A stretch of 64,000 bases of DNA, taken from assembly GCA_013373175.1 (NCBI GenBank), contig JABXII010000024.1, positions 29,109-93,108 of the forward strand. Reading direction: 5' to 3'. The notes below the pieces were generated by a model. That model searched no databases. It saw nothing but the letters and a program-made list of their open reading frames with translations, and had not been told where the DNA came from. The stretch is from Campylobacteraceae bacterium (lineage in GTDB: Bacteria; Campylobacterota; Campylobacteria; Campylobacterales; Arcobacteraceae). Positions 26,904 to 37,000 of this stretch are shown here, piece by piece. Within the stretch, counting starts at the first letter, position 1. Each line of letters opens with the position of its first letter. A program made the position numbers and the translations under genes.

Positions 26904-29900
26904 ATGAGTAAACAGTTTGCTACAATGGATGGAAACGAAGCGGCTGCATATGTTTCATATGCCTTTACTGAAGTAGCAGGAGTATATCCTATTACACCCT
27001 CTTCTCAAATGGGGGACAATGTAGAAAAATGGGCTACACAAGGTAAGGAAAACCTTTTTGGCTCTACTGTAAAAGTTGTTGAAATGCAAAGTGAAGCAGG
27101 AGCTGCAGGGACTTTTCATGGTTCTTTACAAGCTGGGGCATTAACTACAACATTTACAGCTTCACAAGGTTTACTTTTAAAAATTCCAAATATGTATAAA
27201 GTTGCAGGACAATTATTACCTGGTGTTATACATGTTAGTGCAAGAGCTTTAGCAACACATGCTTTATCTATCTTTGGTGACCATCAAGATGTTATGAGTA
27301 CAAGAGCAACTGGTTTTGCTATACTTGCAACTGGTTCTGTTCAAGAAGTTATGGACTTAGCAGGAGTTGCTCACCTTAGTGCCATAAAAGGACGAGTTCC
27401 TTTCTTACACTTTTTTGATGGATTTAGAACTTCCCATGAAATAAATAAAATAGAAGTAATGCCATATGAAGAGTTTGATAGGCTAATAGATTATGAAGCC
27501 GTACAAAAGTTTAGAGACACTTCTTTAAATCCAGAGTCACCAATTACAAGAGGAACAGCTCAAAATGATGATATCTATTTCCAAGGAAGAGAAGCTTCAA
27601 ATAGATATTATGATGCCCTTCCTGATATTGTAAATGAATATATGAAAGAGATTTCTAAATGTACTGGTAGAGATTATGCTCCCTTTACATATTATGGTCA
27701 TAAAAATGCAACTGATGTAATCGTTGCTATGGGTTCTGTTACTGAAACTATTAAAGAAACAGTTGATTTCCTAAATGAAAAAGAGAATAGAAAAGTTGGA
27801 CTTCTTTCTGTTCATTTATACAGACCTTTCTCTGCAAAATATTTTATGGATGCCTTACCTTTAAGTGTTGAAAAAATCTGTGTAATTGATAGAACAAAAG
27901 AACCTGGAAGTTTAGGAGAACCATTATATTTAGATGTAAAAGCTTTATTCTATGGACAAAAAAATCAACCTAAAATCATAGGTGGAAGATATGGACTCTC
28001 TTCAAAAGATGTACCACCTAATCAAATTATTGCTCTATTTGACAATCTTGCAAGTAAAAATCCTAAGGATAATTTTACTGTAGGTATTATAGATGATGTA
28101 ACAAATACTTCTATTGAGGTAAAAGAGAATATTTCAGTTGTTGAAGACATAAACGAATGCTTATTTTATGGACTTGGAGCAGATGGAACAGTTGGTGCAA
28201 ATAAAAATTCAGTAAAAATTATAGGTGATAAAACTGATCTTTATGCACAAGCATATTTTGCTTATGATTCTAAAAAAAGTGGTGGTTACACAAGGTCACA
28301 CTTAAGATTTAGTAAAAACCCTATTCGTTCAACATATCTCGTTTCAAATCCAAGTTTTGTAGCCTGTTCGAAAGAAGTTTATTTAGAACAATATGAAGTT
28401 GTAGATAAACTAAAAGAGAATGGTACTTTTTTATTAAACTCTATTCACTCTAAAGATGAAATAGAAAGTAAATTACCAAATAGAGTAAAAAAAATACTTG
28501 CAGATAAAAATATAAAGTTTTATATCATAAATGCCACAAAGCTAGCCCATGATATTGGACTAGGAAATAGAACAAATACTATCATGCAAGCTGCCTTTTT
28601 CAAATTAGCAAATATTATTCCATATGAAGAAGCTAAAGAGTATATGAAACAATATGCTAAAAAAGCTTATGGAAACAAAGGTGAAGAGATAGTTAGAATG
28701 AACTATCTTGCAATTGACCAAGGGGAACATGGAGTAGAAGAAGTTGAAGTAAAAAAACAGTGGACAGAGTATGAAGATGAAAAGTTAGTTATAAATAGTG
28801 ATTATAAAGGTTCACAGTATGTAGAAAACTTTGCAAAAATAGTTAATGCAGCAAAAGGAGATGAAATACCAGTATCTACAATAGTAGAACTTGGAATGGA
28901 ATGTGGTACCTTTGAAAATGGCTCTACAAAGTATGAGAAAAGAGGTATTGCAACTATGGTTCCTCAATGGAATGAAGATACTTGTATTCAGTGTAATCAA
29001 TGTGCTTTTGAGTGTCCACATGCTGTTATTCGACCATTTTTAATGGATGAAAAAGAGTTTGAAAATGCTCCTAATGGAATTAAAGAACACTCTCTTGATG
29101 CAAAAGGAAAAGAGTTTAAAGGCAAAGATTTAAAATATAAAATCCAAGTATCTATTTTAGACTGTACTGGTTGTAATATTTGTGTTGATATCTGTCCTAC
29201 TAAAGAAAAATCACTAAAAATGGTTCCTTATGGGGTAGAAGATGAAAACAATGAACAAGAAAATGCTGACTATTTATTTAATGATGTATCCTATAAAGAC
29301 TATTTAGTAGAAAAAAACAATGTGAAGAACTCACAATTTGCACAACCACTTTTTGAGTACCATTCAGCTTGTCCAGGTTGTGGAGAAACTCCATATATAA
29401 CTTTAGCTACACAACTATTTGGGGATAGAATGATGATTGCAAATGCAACTGGATGTTCTTCTATTTATTCTGCTTCAGCTCCATCAACACCTTATACAAA
29501 AAATGAAAAAGGAGAAGGTCCAGCATGGGCAAACTCTTTATTTGAAGATAATGCTGAATTTGGTTATGGAATGCATACAGCAAATGAAACTATTAGAAAT
29601 AGAATTGCAAGAATCATGTTAAAGAGTATGGATGAAGTATCAAACCCTTTAAAAGTACTTTATAAAGAGTGGCTAGAGCATAGAAGTGATGGTGCTAAAA
29701 CCCAAGAGATAAGAGATAAACTTGTACCTCAGCTTGAAAATAATAGAGGTCAAAAGGAAGTAGAAGAGCTGTTATCTTTAAAAAAATACCTTGTAAGAAA
29801 ATCACAATGGATGATTGGTGGAGATGGTTGGGCTTATGATATTGGTTATGGTGGTCTTGACCATGTTTTATCAACTGGTGAAAATGTAAATATCTTAGTT

Positions 29901-30497
29901 GTAGATACAGAAGTTTATTCAAATACTGGTGGGCAATCATCAAAAGCTGCAAGAGCTGGTTCTATTGCAGACTTTACAAATGATGGGAAACCAAATGCTA
30001 AAAAAGATTTAGGCTATATCTCTATGACATATGGAAATATCTACATAGCACAAATAAACTCAAGGGCAAACCAAAAGCAAGCAGTACAAGCTATGAAAGA
30101 AGCAGAAGCTTATAATGGACCATCTTTAATCATCTGCTACTCTCCATGTATTGCCCATGGTATTCAAGGTGGACTTATGAAATCAGTTGAACAAGGACAA
30201 CTTGCAACTGATTGTGGATATTGGCCTATATATACTTTTGACCCAAGAAAAATAGAGGAAGGACAAAACCCTATTAAAATATATGGTAAAAAACCAGATT
30301 GGGATAGATATGAAGAGTTTTTATTAAGAGAAAATAGATATAGATCTTTAAAAAAACTAAATCCAGAACATGCAAATGAACTACTAAATAAAAACAAAAA
30401 AGATTCCCAATATAGATATAGACAACTTCAAAGATGGGCTTCTATGGATTATAGCGATGAAGTAGAAGTTAGTGTTACACAAGAGGCTAAGGTTTAA
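26904..30497 (+). CDS. nifJ: Pyruvate:ferredoxin (flavodoxin) oxidoreductase
   Basis: This single-chain enzyme of 1197 residues converts pyruvate and CoA to acetyl-CoA and CO2 with ferredoxin or flavodoxin as acceptor. The N-terminal domain begins MDGNEAAAYVSYAFTEVAGVYPITPSSQMGD. Two 4Fe-4S motifs lie near residues 693 (CIQCNQCAFECP) and 753 (CTGCNICVDICP). The TPP-binding part has CPGCGET near 825 and GGDGWAYDIGYGG near 970, with a proximal-cluster cysteine near the C-terminus (CYSPCIAHG). Length and order match NifJ-type PFOR. It stands alone and reads in full. Confidence 0.97.
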   Translation: MSKQFATMDGNEAAAYVSYAFTEVAGVYPITPSSQMGDNVEKWATQGKENLFGSTVKVVEMQSEAGAAGTFHGSLQAGALTTTFTASQGLLLKIPNMYKVAGQLLPGVIHVSARALATHALSIFGDHQDVMSTRATGFAILATGSVQEVMDLAGVAHLSAIKGRVPFLHFFDGFRTSHEINKIEVMPYEEFDRLIDYEAVQKFRDTSLNPESPITRGTAQNDDIYFQGREASNRYYDALPDIVNEYMKEISKCTGRDYAPFTYYGHKNATDVIVAMGSVTETIKETVDFLNEKENRKVGLLSVHLYRPFSAKYFMDALPLSVEKICVIDRTKEPGSLGEPLYLDVKALFYGQKNQPKIIGGRYGLSSKDVPPNQIIALFDNLASKNPKDNFTVGIIDDVTNTSIEVKENISVVEDINECLFYGLGADGTVGANKNSVKIIGDKTDLYAQAYFAYDSKKSGGYTRSHLRFSKNPIRSTYLVSNPSFVACSKEVYLEQYEVVDKLKENGTFLLNSIHSKDEIESKLPNRVKKILADKNIKFYIINATKLAHDIGLGNRTNTIMQAAFFKLANIIPYEEAKEYMKQYAKKAYGNKGEEIVRMNYLAIDQGEHGVEEVEVKKQWTEYEDEKLVINSDYKGSQYVENFAKIVNAAKGDEIPVSTIVELGMECGTFENGSTKYEKRGIATMVPQWNEDTCIQCNQCAFECPHAVIRPFLMDEKEFENAPNGIKEHSLDAKGKEFKGKDLKYKIQVSILDCTGCNICVDICPTKEKSLKMVPYGVEDENNEQENADYLFNDVSYKDYLVEKNNVKNSQFAQPLFEYHSACPGCGETPYITLATQLFGDRMMIANATGCSSIYSASAPSTPYTKNEKGEGPAWANSLFEDNAEFGYGMHTANETIRNRIARIMLKSMDEVSNPLKVLYKEWLEHRSDGAKTQEIRDKLVPQLENNRGQKEVEELLSLKKYLVRKSQWMIGGDGWAYDIGYGGLDHVLSTGENVNILVVDTEVYSNTGGQSSKAARAGSIADFTNDGKPNAKKDLGYISMTYGNIYIAQINSRANQKQAVQAMKEAEAYNGPSLIICYSPCIAHGIQGGLMKSVEQGQLATDCGYWPIYTFDPRKIEEGQNPIKIYGKKPDWDRYEEFLLRENRYRSLKKLNPEHANELLNKNKKDSQYRYRQLQRWASMDYSDEVEVSVTQEAKV

Positions 30498-30506
30498 TAA
30501 CCTTAG
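30487..30506 (+). terminator. Hairpin over the nifJ stop codon
   Basis: CTAAGGTT-TAAT-AACCTTAG is a perfect 8-bp stem with the stop in the loop. There is no T tract, so it may protect the mRNA end rather than terminate. Confidence 0.4.
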
Positions 30507-30595
30507 TCTACTGTCTATACAAAAGATTAAAAACTATACAGCTAAATTTGCACGTCTTTTTATTAATTTGATATACTAAAACAAAAAGATTTCAC

Positions 30596-30970
30596 ATGAG
30601 CCTATTTAATGTATCAATAAATGAACCTACAAAAAAAGATAAAAAAGAGTTATTTGACTCTTTATATGCACAATTACTAAAGAATCAGAATTGTGAATCA
30701 ATTAAGGGAAACCATAGTTTTGAAATACAAAAGTGTAAGTTAAATACTATTCTTAGATTTAATACTAAAGTTGCAATTGAGTCTAAGAGTATTCAAGTAG
30801 ATGCAGAACTTCATGATACTCTACTTTTAACTATCCTTGTAGTTATTGGAATTCTTCTTACCTATGGAATAGGAGTTATTTTAGTTATTGCTTTTGCATA
30901 TTTACAAAAAAGAAAAGCAGAAACTTATCTAAAAGATTTTATTTCAAAAATCAATATAAATAATAGTTAA
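30596..30970 (+). CDS. Hypothetical membrane-anchored protein
   Basis: The 124-residue protein has a hydrophilic N-terminal part of about 75 residues (MSLFNVSINEPTKKDKKELF). A hydrophobic hairpin follows (LLLTILVVIGILLTYGIGVILVIAFAYL) that could make two short or one long membrane segment. The tail is basic. No family is recognised. It is a single gene between nifJ and the luxS region. Confidence 0.65.
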   Translation: MSLFNVSINEPTKKDKKELFDSLYAQLLKNQNCESIKGNHSFEIQKCKLNTILRFNTKVAIESKSIQVDAELHDTLLLTILVVIGILLTYGIGVILVIAFAYLQKRKAETYLKDFISKININNS

Positions 30971-31027
30971 AATCTATTTTGGATATTTTTTAGACAGTTA
31001 TTCTAATACCCATAGTTTATATTCTGT

Positions 31028-31162
31028 TATACTGATATTATGTTTTTAAGAGATAGCAGCCTCTTAAAATTCAAATATCATATCAAATAGCAACCCCGTC
31101 AAGTACTCCTACTTCTAACATCGTCCTTCTAGAGCTATTTGATATGAAAATACTACTTTTTT
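31028..31162 (+). ncRNA. Candidate small RNA upstream of luxS
   Basis: An extended -10 element (TG-T-TATACT, 31025-31033) points to a start near 31040. The first hairpin is TTTTAAGAG/CTCTTAAAA (31044-31069). The second has a perfect 14-bp stem, TCATATCAAATAGC (31078-31091) with GCTATTTGATATGA (31134-31147), around a 42-nt loop. The loop is C/U-rich with few G (AACCCCGTC, CTCCTAC, CGTCCTTCT), like sRNAs that pair with G-rich ribosome-binding sites. Six T residues follow at 31157-31162. A second TATACT at 31162-31167 may be the luxS promoter. The region has no good ORF. It could instead be a luxS leader. Confidence 0.5.
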
Positions 31163-31230
31163 ATACTAATCACCCATTTAACTTTATTTAGCTAAAATCC
31201 AAAAATAATTACAAAAGAAAGGTTTATAAA

Positions 31231-31746
31231 ATGCCATTATTAGATAGTTTTAGAGTTGACCATACAATTATGCCAGCACCAGCAGTTAGAGTTGCAAAGA
31301 CAATGAAATCTCCATCAGGAGATATCATCACAGTATTTGATTTAAGATTCTGTGTGCCAAATGAAAAGATGTTAGGTGAAAAAGGTATTCACACTTTAGA
31401 GCACCTTTTTGCAGGATTTATTAGAGAACATTTAAACTCTGATACTGTAGAAATCATTGATGTATCTCCTATGGGATGTAGAACTGGTTTTTATATGAGT
31501 TTATTAGGAAATCCAACAGAAGAGCAAGTTGCAACTGCATGGAAAAAAGCAATGGAAGATGTATTAAATGTACAATCACAAAATGATATTCCAGAGTTAA
31601 ATGAATTCCAATGTGGTACATATAAAATGCACTCATTAGAAGAAGCAAAAGAGATTGCACAAGACATTTTAGACCAAAACATTGGTGTAATGTCAAATAA
31701 AGAACTTTTCCTTTCTGAAGAGAAGTTAAACTCACTTGGAAACTAA
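31231..31746 (+). CDS. luxS: S-ribosylhomocysteine lyase (AI-2 synthase)
   Basis: LuxS splits S-ribosylhomocysteine into homocysteine and DPD, the precursor of autoinducer-2. The 171-residue protein has the metal-binding motif [10 protein letters not shown] and the metal/catalytic cysteine in [20 protein letters not shown] precedes the ATG. It is part of the activated methyl cycle, whose next enzyme, MetH, is also encoded in this window (minus strand). A structured RNA candidate lies just upstream. Confidence 0.98.
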   Translation: MPLLDSFRVDHTIMPAPAVRVAKTMKSPSGDIITVFDLRFCVPNEKMLGEKGIHTLEHLFAGFIREHLNSDTVEIIDVSPMGCRTGFYMSLLGNPTEEQVATAWKKAMEDVLNVQSQNDIPELNEFQCGTYKMHSLEEAKEIAQDILDQNIGVMSNKELFLSEEKLNSLGN

Positions 31747-31751
31747 GACTA

Positions 31752-31772
31752 AGCCCATTTTAAAAATGGGCT
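31752..31772 (+). terminator. Terminator-like hairpin after luxS
   Basis: AGCCCATTTT-A-AAAATGGGCT is a perfect 10-bp inverted repeat, 5 bp after luxS, with no long T tract. It ends 11 bp before the next start, so it may reduce readthrough. Confidence 0.55.
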
Positions 31773-31782
31773 AGTTTCAAAT

Positions 31783-32508
31783 ATGATAGTAAAAACTAAC
31801 GATAACTCAAATACACTTTATTCTAGTAAATACAATCAACACTTTCATGATATAAAAACAGGTGCTATTCAAGAATCCCTTACTAAACATGTTATTCCTG
31901 CGTTTGATTTTCATAAAGAAAAGAAGCACCTAAGAATACTTGATATCTGTTTTGGTTTAGGATATAACACTTTTTCTACTATAAACTATGTATTAGAAAA
32001 TACTCTTGATAAAAAACTAGAAATCTTTTCCCCTGAATTAGATAATGAATTAGTTGAGTCTTTAAAAGAGTTTGAGTTCCCCAAAGAGTTTGAAAAAATA
32101 TCACATATAATAAAAGAACTTCTTGAAACGAAAAAGTACAAAGATGAAAATATACAAATAGAACTTTTCATTGGAGATGCAAGAGAATATATTAAAACAC
32201 TTGAAAACTTAGATATTGTGTATCAAGATGCTTTTAGTTCAGAAGTTAACACTGAACTTTGGACAGTTGAATATTTTCAAGATATATTCAAAGCCTCTAA
32301 TAATGAAGCTATAGTAACTACCTATTCAATATCAAGTAGTATTAGACTTTCACTTTATGAAGCTGGTTTTGAAATTTATGAAGTAAATCCTACTGGAAAA
32401 ATGAAACAAACAATTGCACTAAAAAATAAAAAGAATATTGAAGCTAAGTATATTGATATGCCGTTGAAACTAACAAGAAATAAAGAGCTAAAAGCCCTTT
32501 ATGATTAA
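31783..32508 (+). CDS. MnmC-like SAM-dependent methyltransferase
   Basis: The 241-residue protein resembles the methyltransferase half of MnmC. That enzyme makes the last methyl transfer to mnm5U34 in tRNA. The N-terminus has TLYSSKYNQHFHD and the SAM motif is LRILDICFGLGYNTFSTI. Downstream are YQDAFSSEVNTELWTVEYF and TTYSISSSIRLSLYEAGFE. The FAD oxidase half of bifunctional MnmC is absent, so it is a stand-alone methyltransferase. The 3' end overlaps the convergent gene by 4 nt. Confidence 0.82.
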   Translation: MIVKTNDNSNTLYSSKYNQHFHDIKTGAIQESLTKHVIPAFDFHKEKKHLRILDICFGLGYNTFSTINYVLENTLDKKLEIFSPELDNELVESLKEFEFPKEFEKISHIIKELLETKKYKDENIQIELFIGDAREYIKTLENLDIVYQDAFSSEVNTELWTVEYFQDIFKASNNEAIVTTYSISSSIRLSLYEAGFEIYEVNPTGKMKQTIALKNKKNIEAKYIDMPLKLTRNKELKALYD

Positions 32509-33002
32509 TCTTCTACAAGATTATCTAAGATATATCTTTCTAAATCTTTTTTAGATATTTCTTCTTTTATTGCTTTTACATATATCTCTTCAATTTTTTG
32601 ATTATACTCTTCATATGAGAAATAAGGAAATCTTAATCTCCATGATTTTTTGATTTGTCTTTTTGTAATTTCATCTCTTAGCTTAGCTCTAAAGAAATTA
32701 AAACCTATAAAAATCACTGCGGTGATTACCATAGCTCCTAAGATAGAGATATGTGGGTCTATATTTGCTAATGGCTTATGTAAAATAGCAGAAAGAGGAA
32801 CTACAATTGCTAATATAATTAATATATAAACTAAGTAAGCTCTAGCCAATCTTAGTCTAAAACCAAGTTTTGCAGGGTCAACATGCATCCCTTCATTATA
32901 TTGTCTATTAGCCTCTAATAAATCTCTTAAAAGAATTGGTTGTTTTGATAAAATATAAATATAATCTAAAATTTTCTCTTTTAAGTTTCTTTCTCTTGTC
33001 AT
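32505..33002 (-). CDS. Hypothetical membrane protein
   Basis: The 165-residue protein has two transmembrane helices in the middle (YLVYILIILAIVVPLSAIL and ILGAMVITAVIFIGFNFF). They are flanked by charged N- and C-terminal domains, the latter helical (YNQKIEEIYVKAIKEEISKKDLERYI). Both ends are probably cytoplasmic. No family is recognised. It is convergent with the MnmC-like gene. Confidence 0.68.
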   Translation of the reverse strand: MTRERNLKEKILDYIYILSKQPILLRDLLEANRQYNEGMHVDPAKLGFRLRLARAYLVYILIILAIVVPLSAILHKPLANIDPHISILGAMVITAVIFIGFNFFRAKLRDEITKRQIKKSWRLRFPYFSYEEYNQKIEEIYVKAIKEEISKKDLERYILDNLVED

Positions 33003-33136
33003 TATCTTTCCTATATTTTAATGAAGTATATTTTATCAAATAATTAGTAAAAACTTCAATTTGTTGTATTTTTTCGTTTCATTGTATCATTATAATAATT
33101 GAATTTCATTTATAATTCAATTTTTTCTAATAATAT

Positions 33137-33970
33137 TTAATGACTCATAAATACAGGGATAGGTGAGTGTTCAAGTAAATATTTTGTAGCCCCACCAAAC
33201 ATTAATTCCTTTAATCCCTTTTGTCCAAAAGCACCAGCAACAATTAAATCAAAGTTTCCATCTAAAGCATTTGTAAGAAGTGCTTCCCCTGGAATTCTTG
33301 TAGTCTCTACAATCTTGTATGTTGCATCTACATCATGCTCTTTTAGATAGTCTATTAATTTGTTCATCTTTTCATCACTTTTTGTATACTCTTCAGAAGA
33401 AACAATATGAACTCTTTGTGCTTTTTTTAACATATCTATAGATAAGGTAATTGCTCTTGAAGCTTCAGGAGAGCCATTCCAACCAATAATAACTGAGTCT
33501 AATCGAAACTTCTTTAAAACTCTTGGAAACATTAATACAGGCTTTCCACTTTTTAAAAGTGCAGTTTCAAAGGTTGCAGTTGTTACACCTTGAGGAGGAG
33601 CTGCGGCTATAACTAAATCACAATACTTTGAATCTTCTTCTATAAGCTTACTTCTAACTCCCTCTTTTATGATTAAATCAATTTGAGAGTTATTAAAAGG
33701 AAAATTAAACTCTAATTGTTTTGCAACTTTTTCTAATAATTCTTTAAAATCTTTATCCTCATCACTTAACTTAACACCAACATCTTCTTCTATCTCTTCT
33801 ACTATATGCTGTGAAAGTCCAAGCTCTTTATATTTTTTCGATTGAGGGAAAGAACATTTTAATATTTCTAGTTTTATATCAAAAAATTTTGTAATGAGTA
33901 ATGCCCCATACAATCTTTCTTCTAATTCATCTCCCCCACCTACGGGGAAAAACATCTTTTTATAATTCAT
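33137..33970 (-). CDS. Universal stress protein (UspA family)
   Basis: The 277-residue protein is a tandem Usp-type protein. The first half is divergent (MNYKKMFFPVGGGDELEERL). The second half is clear (SVIIGWNGSPEASRAITLSID). It ends with the nucleotide-binding loop GAFGQKGLKELMFGGATKYLL, which fits the G-2X-G-9X-G pattern of ATP-binding members. It has no membrane segment. Such proteins aid survival in stress or stasis. The exact role is unknown. Confidence 0.87.
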   Translation of the reverse strand: MNYKKMFFPVGGGDELEERLYGALLITKFFDIKLEILKCSFPQSKKYKELGLSQHIVEEIEEDVGVKLSDEDKDFKELLEKVAKQLEFNFPFNNSQIDLIIKEGVRSKLIEEDSKYCDLVIAAAPPQGVTTATFETALLKSGKPVLMFPRVLKKFRLDSVIIGWNGSPEASRAITLSIDMLKKAQRVHIVSSEEYTKSDEKMNKLIDYLKEHDVDATYKIVETTRIPGEALLTNALDGNFDLIVAGAFGQKGLKELMFGGATKYLLEHSPIPVFMSH

Positions 33971-34054
33971 ACTTTTCCTTTTATCAAAGCTTATAAACTA
34001 TACTTAAGTTATCTAACATGAAACTTGCAAATTATAAAGGAATAACTAAAAAGT

Positions 34055-34088
34055 AAATATAGAGTTCTAAATTAAGAACTCTATATTT
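34055..34088 (-). terminator. Terminator after metH
   Basis: AAATATAGAGTTCT (34055-34068) pairs with AGAACTCTATATTT (34075-34088), a 14-bp stem with 6-nt loop. On the minus strand the stem is followed by ACTTTTT. It lies directly after the metH stop. Confidence 0.7.
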
Positions 34089-37000
34089 TAAACATTATAG
34101 TAATTTGCTTTGTGGTGTGGCACTACAATTGCGCACGTTGATTGTTCTGGATGAATTTGGAATGTTTCACTTAGCTCTATTCCAAACTCTTCTGGTTTTA
34201 ATAAATCAAACATATCTCTACTTTGTTCTAAATCAGGACAAGCAGCATACCCAGGAGAGTATCTACAACCTATATACTGTTTCATTTGAACATCTTTTAA
34301 AGTATTTCCTTCTTTTGGAACAATATCTAAATCAAGTCTTACTTGCTTATGTAAAACCTCTGCTAAGGCTTCTGCTAATTCTACCCCTAAACCATGTACT
34401 TGATAATACTCTGTAAACTTGCTATCTTTATAAAGTTCTGCTTCATATGGACTTAGTTTTAATCCTGCACTTGCAAAAGTAAAGGCAACTACGTCAAGTC
34501 TATCATTAGCAAAGAAATCTGCTATACATCTATGAGGTTTCTTTCTTTGTCTAGGGAACTGCATTACTTTTATTGCTTTTTCTAATGGTGGAATATTTTT
34601 TGCTTCTTCTTCTGAGTGGAAAGCATACTCTTCAGAGAAAATATAAAGTTTATTCCCCTTTGAAATACAAGGATAATAGGCATAAATAGCAATTGGGTCA
34701 AAAAGTTCTTTTTCAATAAACTCTTCTTTTAATCTTTCATAAATAGGTTCAACCACATTTTTTTCATGGTCTAAGAACTTCTCTTTTGATTGTTTTGCTC
34801 TTTTATATCCCCATCTTTGTCTAAATAAAACTCTATGATTAATCCATTTAAATACTAAATCTTTATCAATGGCTTTATTATCTAAAGCAACTCTTCCCCA
34901 TAATGGAGGGAAAGTAAATTGCCCTGCTTCTGGAAGAGTTACATCTTCTTCATTGATAACTACTTCTTTTTCTTCTTTTCTTGCTACTTCTTCTTCATCA
35001 ACTAAATCAGCAGCAAGTGCCGTATTTTCTAAATCACCCTCTTCAATTCTTTGCATTGAAACAACACCATCAAAGGCATCTCTACAATAGAAAATTGGAC
35101 CATCATAGATTGATCTACAATAATCATTTACAAAACCTTTTGTAAGTGCTGCTCCACCAAGAAGTACAGGAATATCTATACCTTGTTTTTGTAACTCTTC
35201 AAGGTTTTCTTTCATAACAGCTGTTGATTTTACAAGTAAACCACTCATTCCAATAGCTTGAGCTTTGTGTTCCTTAACAGCAATGATAAAGTCATTTAAA
35301 TCAGCTTTGATACCAATATTGATTACTTTAAATCCATTATTTGAAAGAATAATATCAACTAAGTTTTTACCAACATCGTGAACATCACCTTTAACTGTTC
35401 CTAGAACTAATACCGTCTCACTTGCTTTTTCTTCTTTTGGTAGATATGGGTTTAGTGCATCAACTGTTGCTTTCATAGTCTCTGCACTTTGAAGTACAAA
35501 TGGTAACTGCATTTGTCCAGAACCAAATAGCTCGCCAATAACTTTCATCCCATCAATTAGCCATTCATTTACTATAATTTCTGGATTTACTTCATGTCTT
35601 AACTCTTCAACTAGTGGTAACATTCTATCTTTATCACCATCAAGTAGTAGCTTTTTAACTTTATCTATTGGTGCAAGTTTTTGATATTCTTCATCACTTT
35701 GCTCTTCCATATCACCAACATTTGCAAAGTGCTCTATGAATTTAAATAATGGGTCACCATCTTCTTGATTATTGAAGATTAAATCATCACAAGCTTTTCT
35801 ATCCTCATCAGAGATTTTATTTAGTGGTAAGATGTGTTTAACATTTACAATAGCAGAAGTTAATCCAGCTTTTACACAGTGGTCAAGATAAATAGAGTTT
35901 AAATATATTCTTGCTTTTTGGTCAAGTCCAAATGAGATATTAGAAAGTCCAAGAGTAGTTCCCACTTCTGGATGACGTAGTTGGAACTCTTTAATTGCTT
36001 CAAGTGTCTCAATACCAGCAGTTCTATACTCATCATCCCCTGAACCAATTGTAAAGGTAAGCATATCAAATACTAAATCATCAGGTTTAAATCCATGTCT
36101 ATTTACACATAAATCATAGATTCTTTCTGCTACTTCAAGTTTTCTTTTCTTACTTTTTGCCATACCTACTTCATCAATTACAAGACAAACAAGTGCTGCA
36201 CCAAACTTTTTAGCTAACTTACAAACTATATCAAACTTCTCTTCCCCATCTTCTAGGTTAACTGAGTTGATAATACATCTTCCACCAATTTGTTTTAAAG
36301 CTGCTTCTAATGCTGGAACTTGCGTTGAATCTGGCATTAAAGGAAGTGAAACTTTTTGAGAATATAAAGATACTACTTTATCCATATCTCCTGTTTCATC
36401 ACGTCCTGCAAATCCAACTGACACATCAATAACATGAGCTCCTGCTCTTACTTGTTGTTGTCCTACTGAAAGTGTTCCTTCATAATCATTTGCTTTAAGT
36501 AATTCTCTAAAAGCTTTTGAACCAGTTGCATTTGACCGCTCCCCTATTAAAAGTGGTGCAGGGTCTTGTTTTAATGGAACTGTATTAAATAAAGAGGCTA
36601 AAGAAGCTTTTAAAAATCCACTTGGTTTTTTAGGAACAATTCCCTCAACTGCTTTTACTAAAGCTTCAATATGCTCAGGAGTTGTACCACAACAACCACC
36701 TAAAAAAGATACTCCATTGAAATCTAAAAACTCTTTTGTTAGCTCTGTAAACTCTTTTGGTTGCATTGGGTAATAAGTTTGTCCACCTCTATTTTGAGGA
36801 AGACCAGCATTTGAGTGAACAGAAATTGGGAATTTACATACTTCACTTAAAGTTTTTACATGTTTAAGTACTTGTTTTGGTCCAGTACCACAGTTAAAAC
36901 CTAAAGATAAAATATTAAAAGGTTCCATAATAGCTGCAATTGTCATTGCATCTGTTCCAATAAGCATAGTACCACTAAGTTCAATTGTTACAGAAACCAT

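Noticed and set aside
31078-31147. Possible integron attC site or SAM/SAH riboswitch before luxS
   Set aside because: The attC core sites and the conserved riboswitch bases are missing; only the long stem is present.
33097-33126. AATTGAATT/AATTCAATT hairpin with T tract as a terminator
   Set aside because: The T tract faces the plus strand, where no gene ends nearby; the usp gene on the minus strand would lack one. It is probably AT-rich chance pairing.
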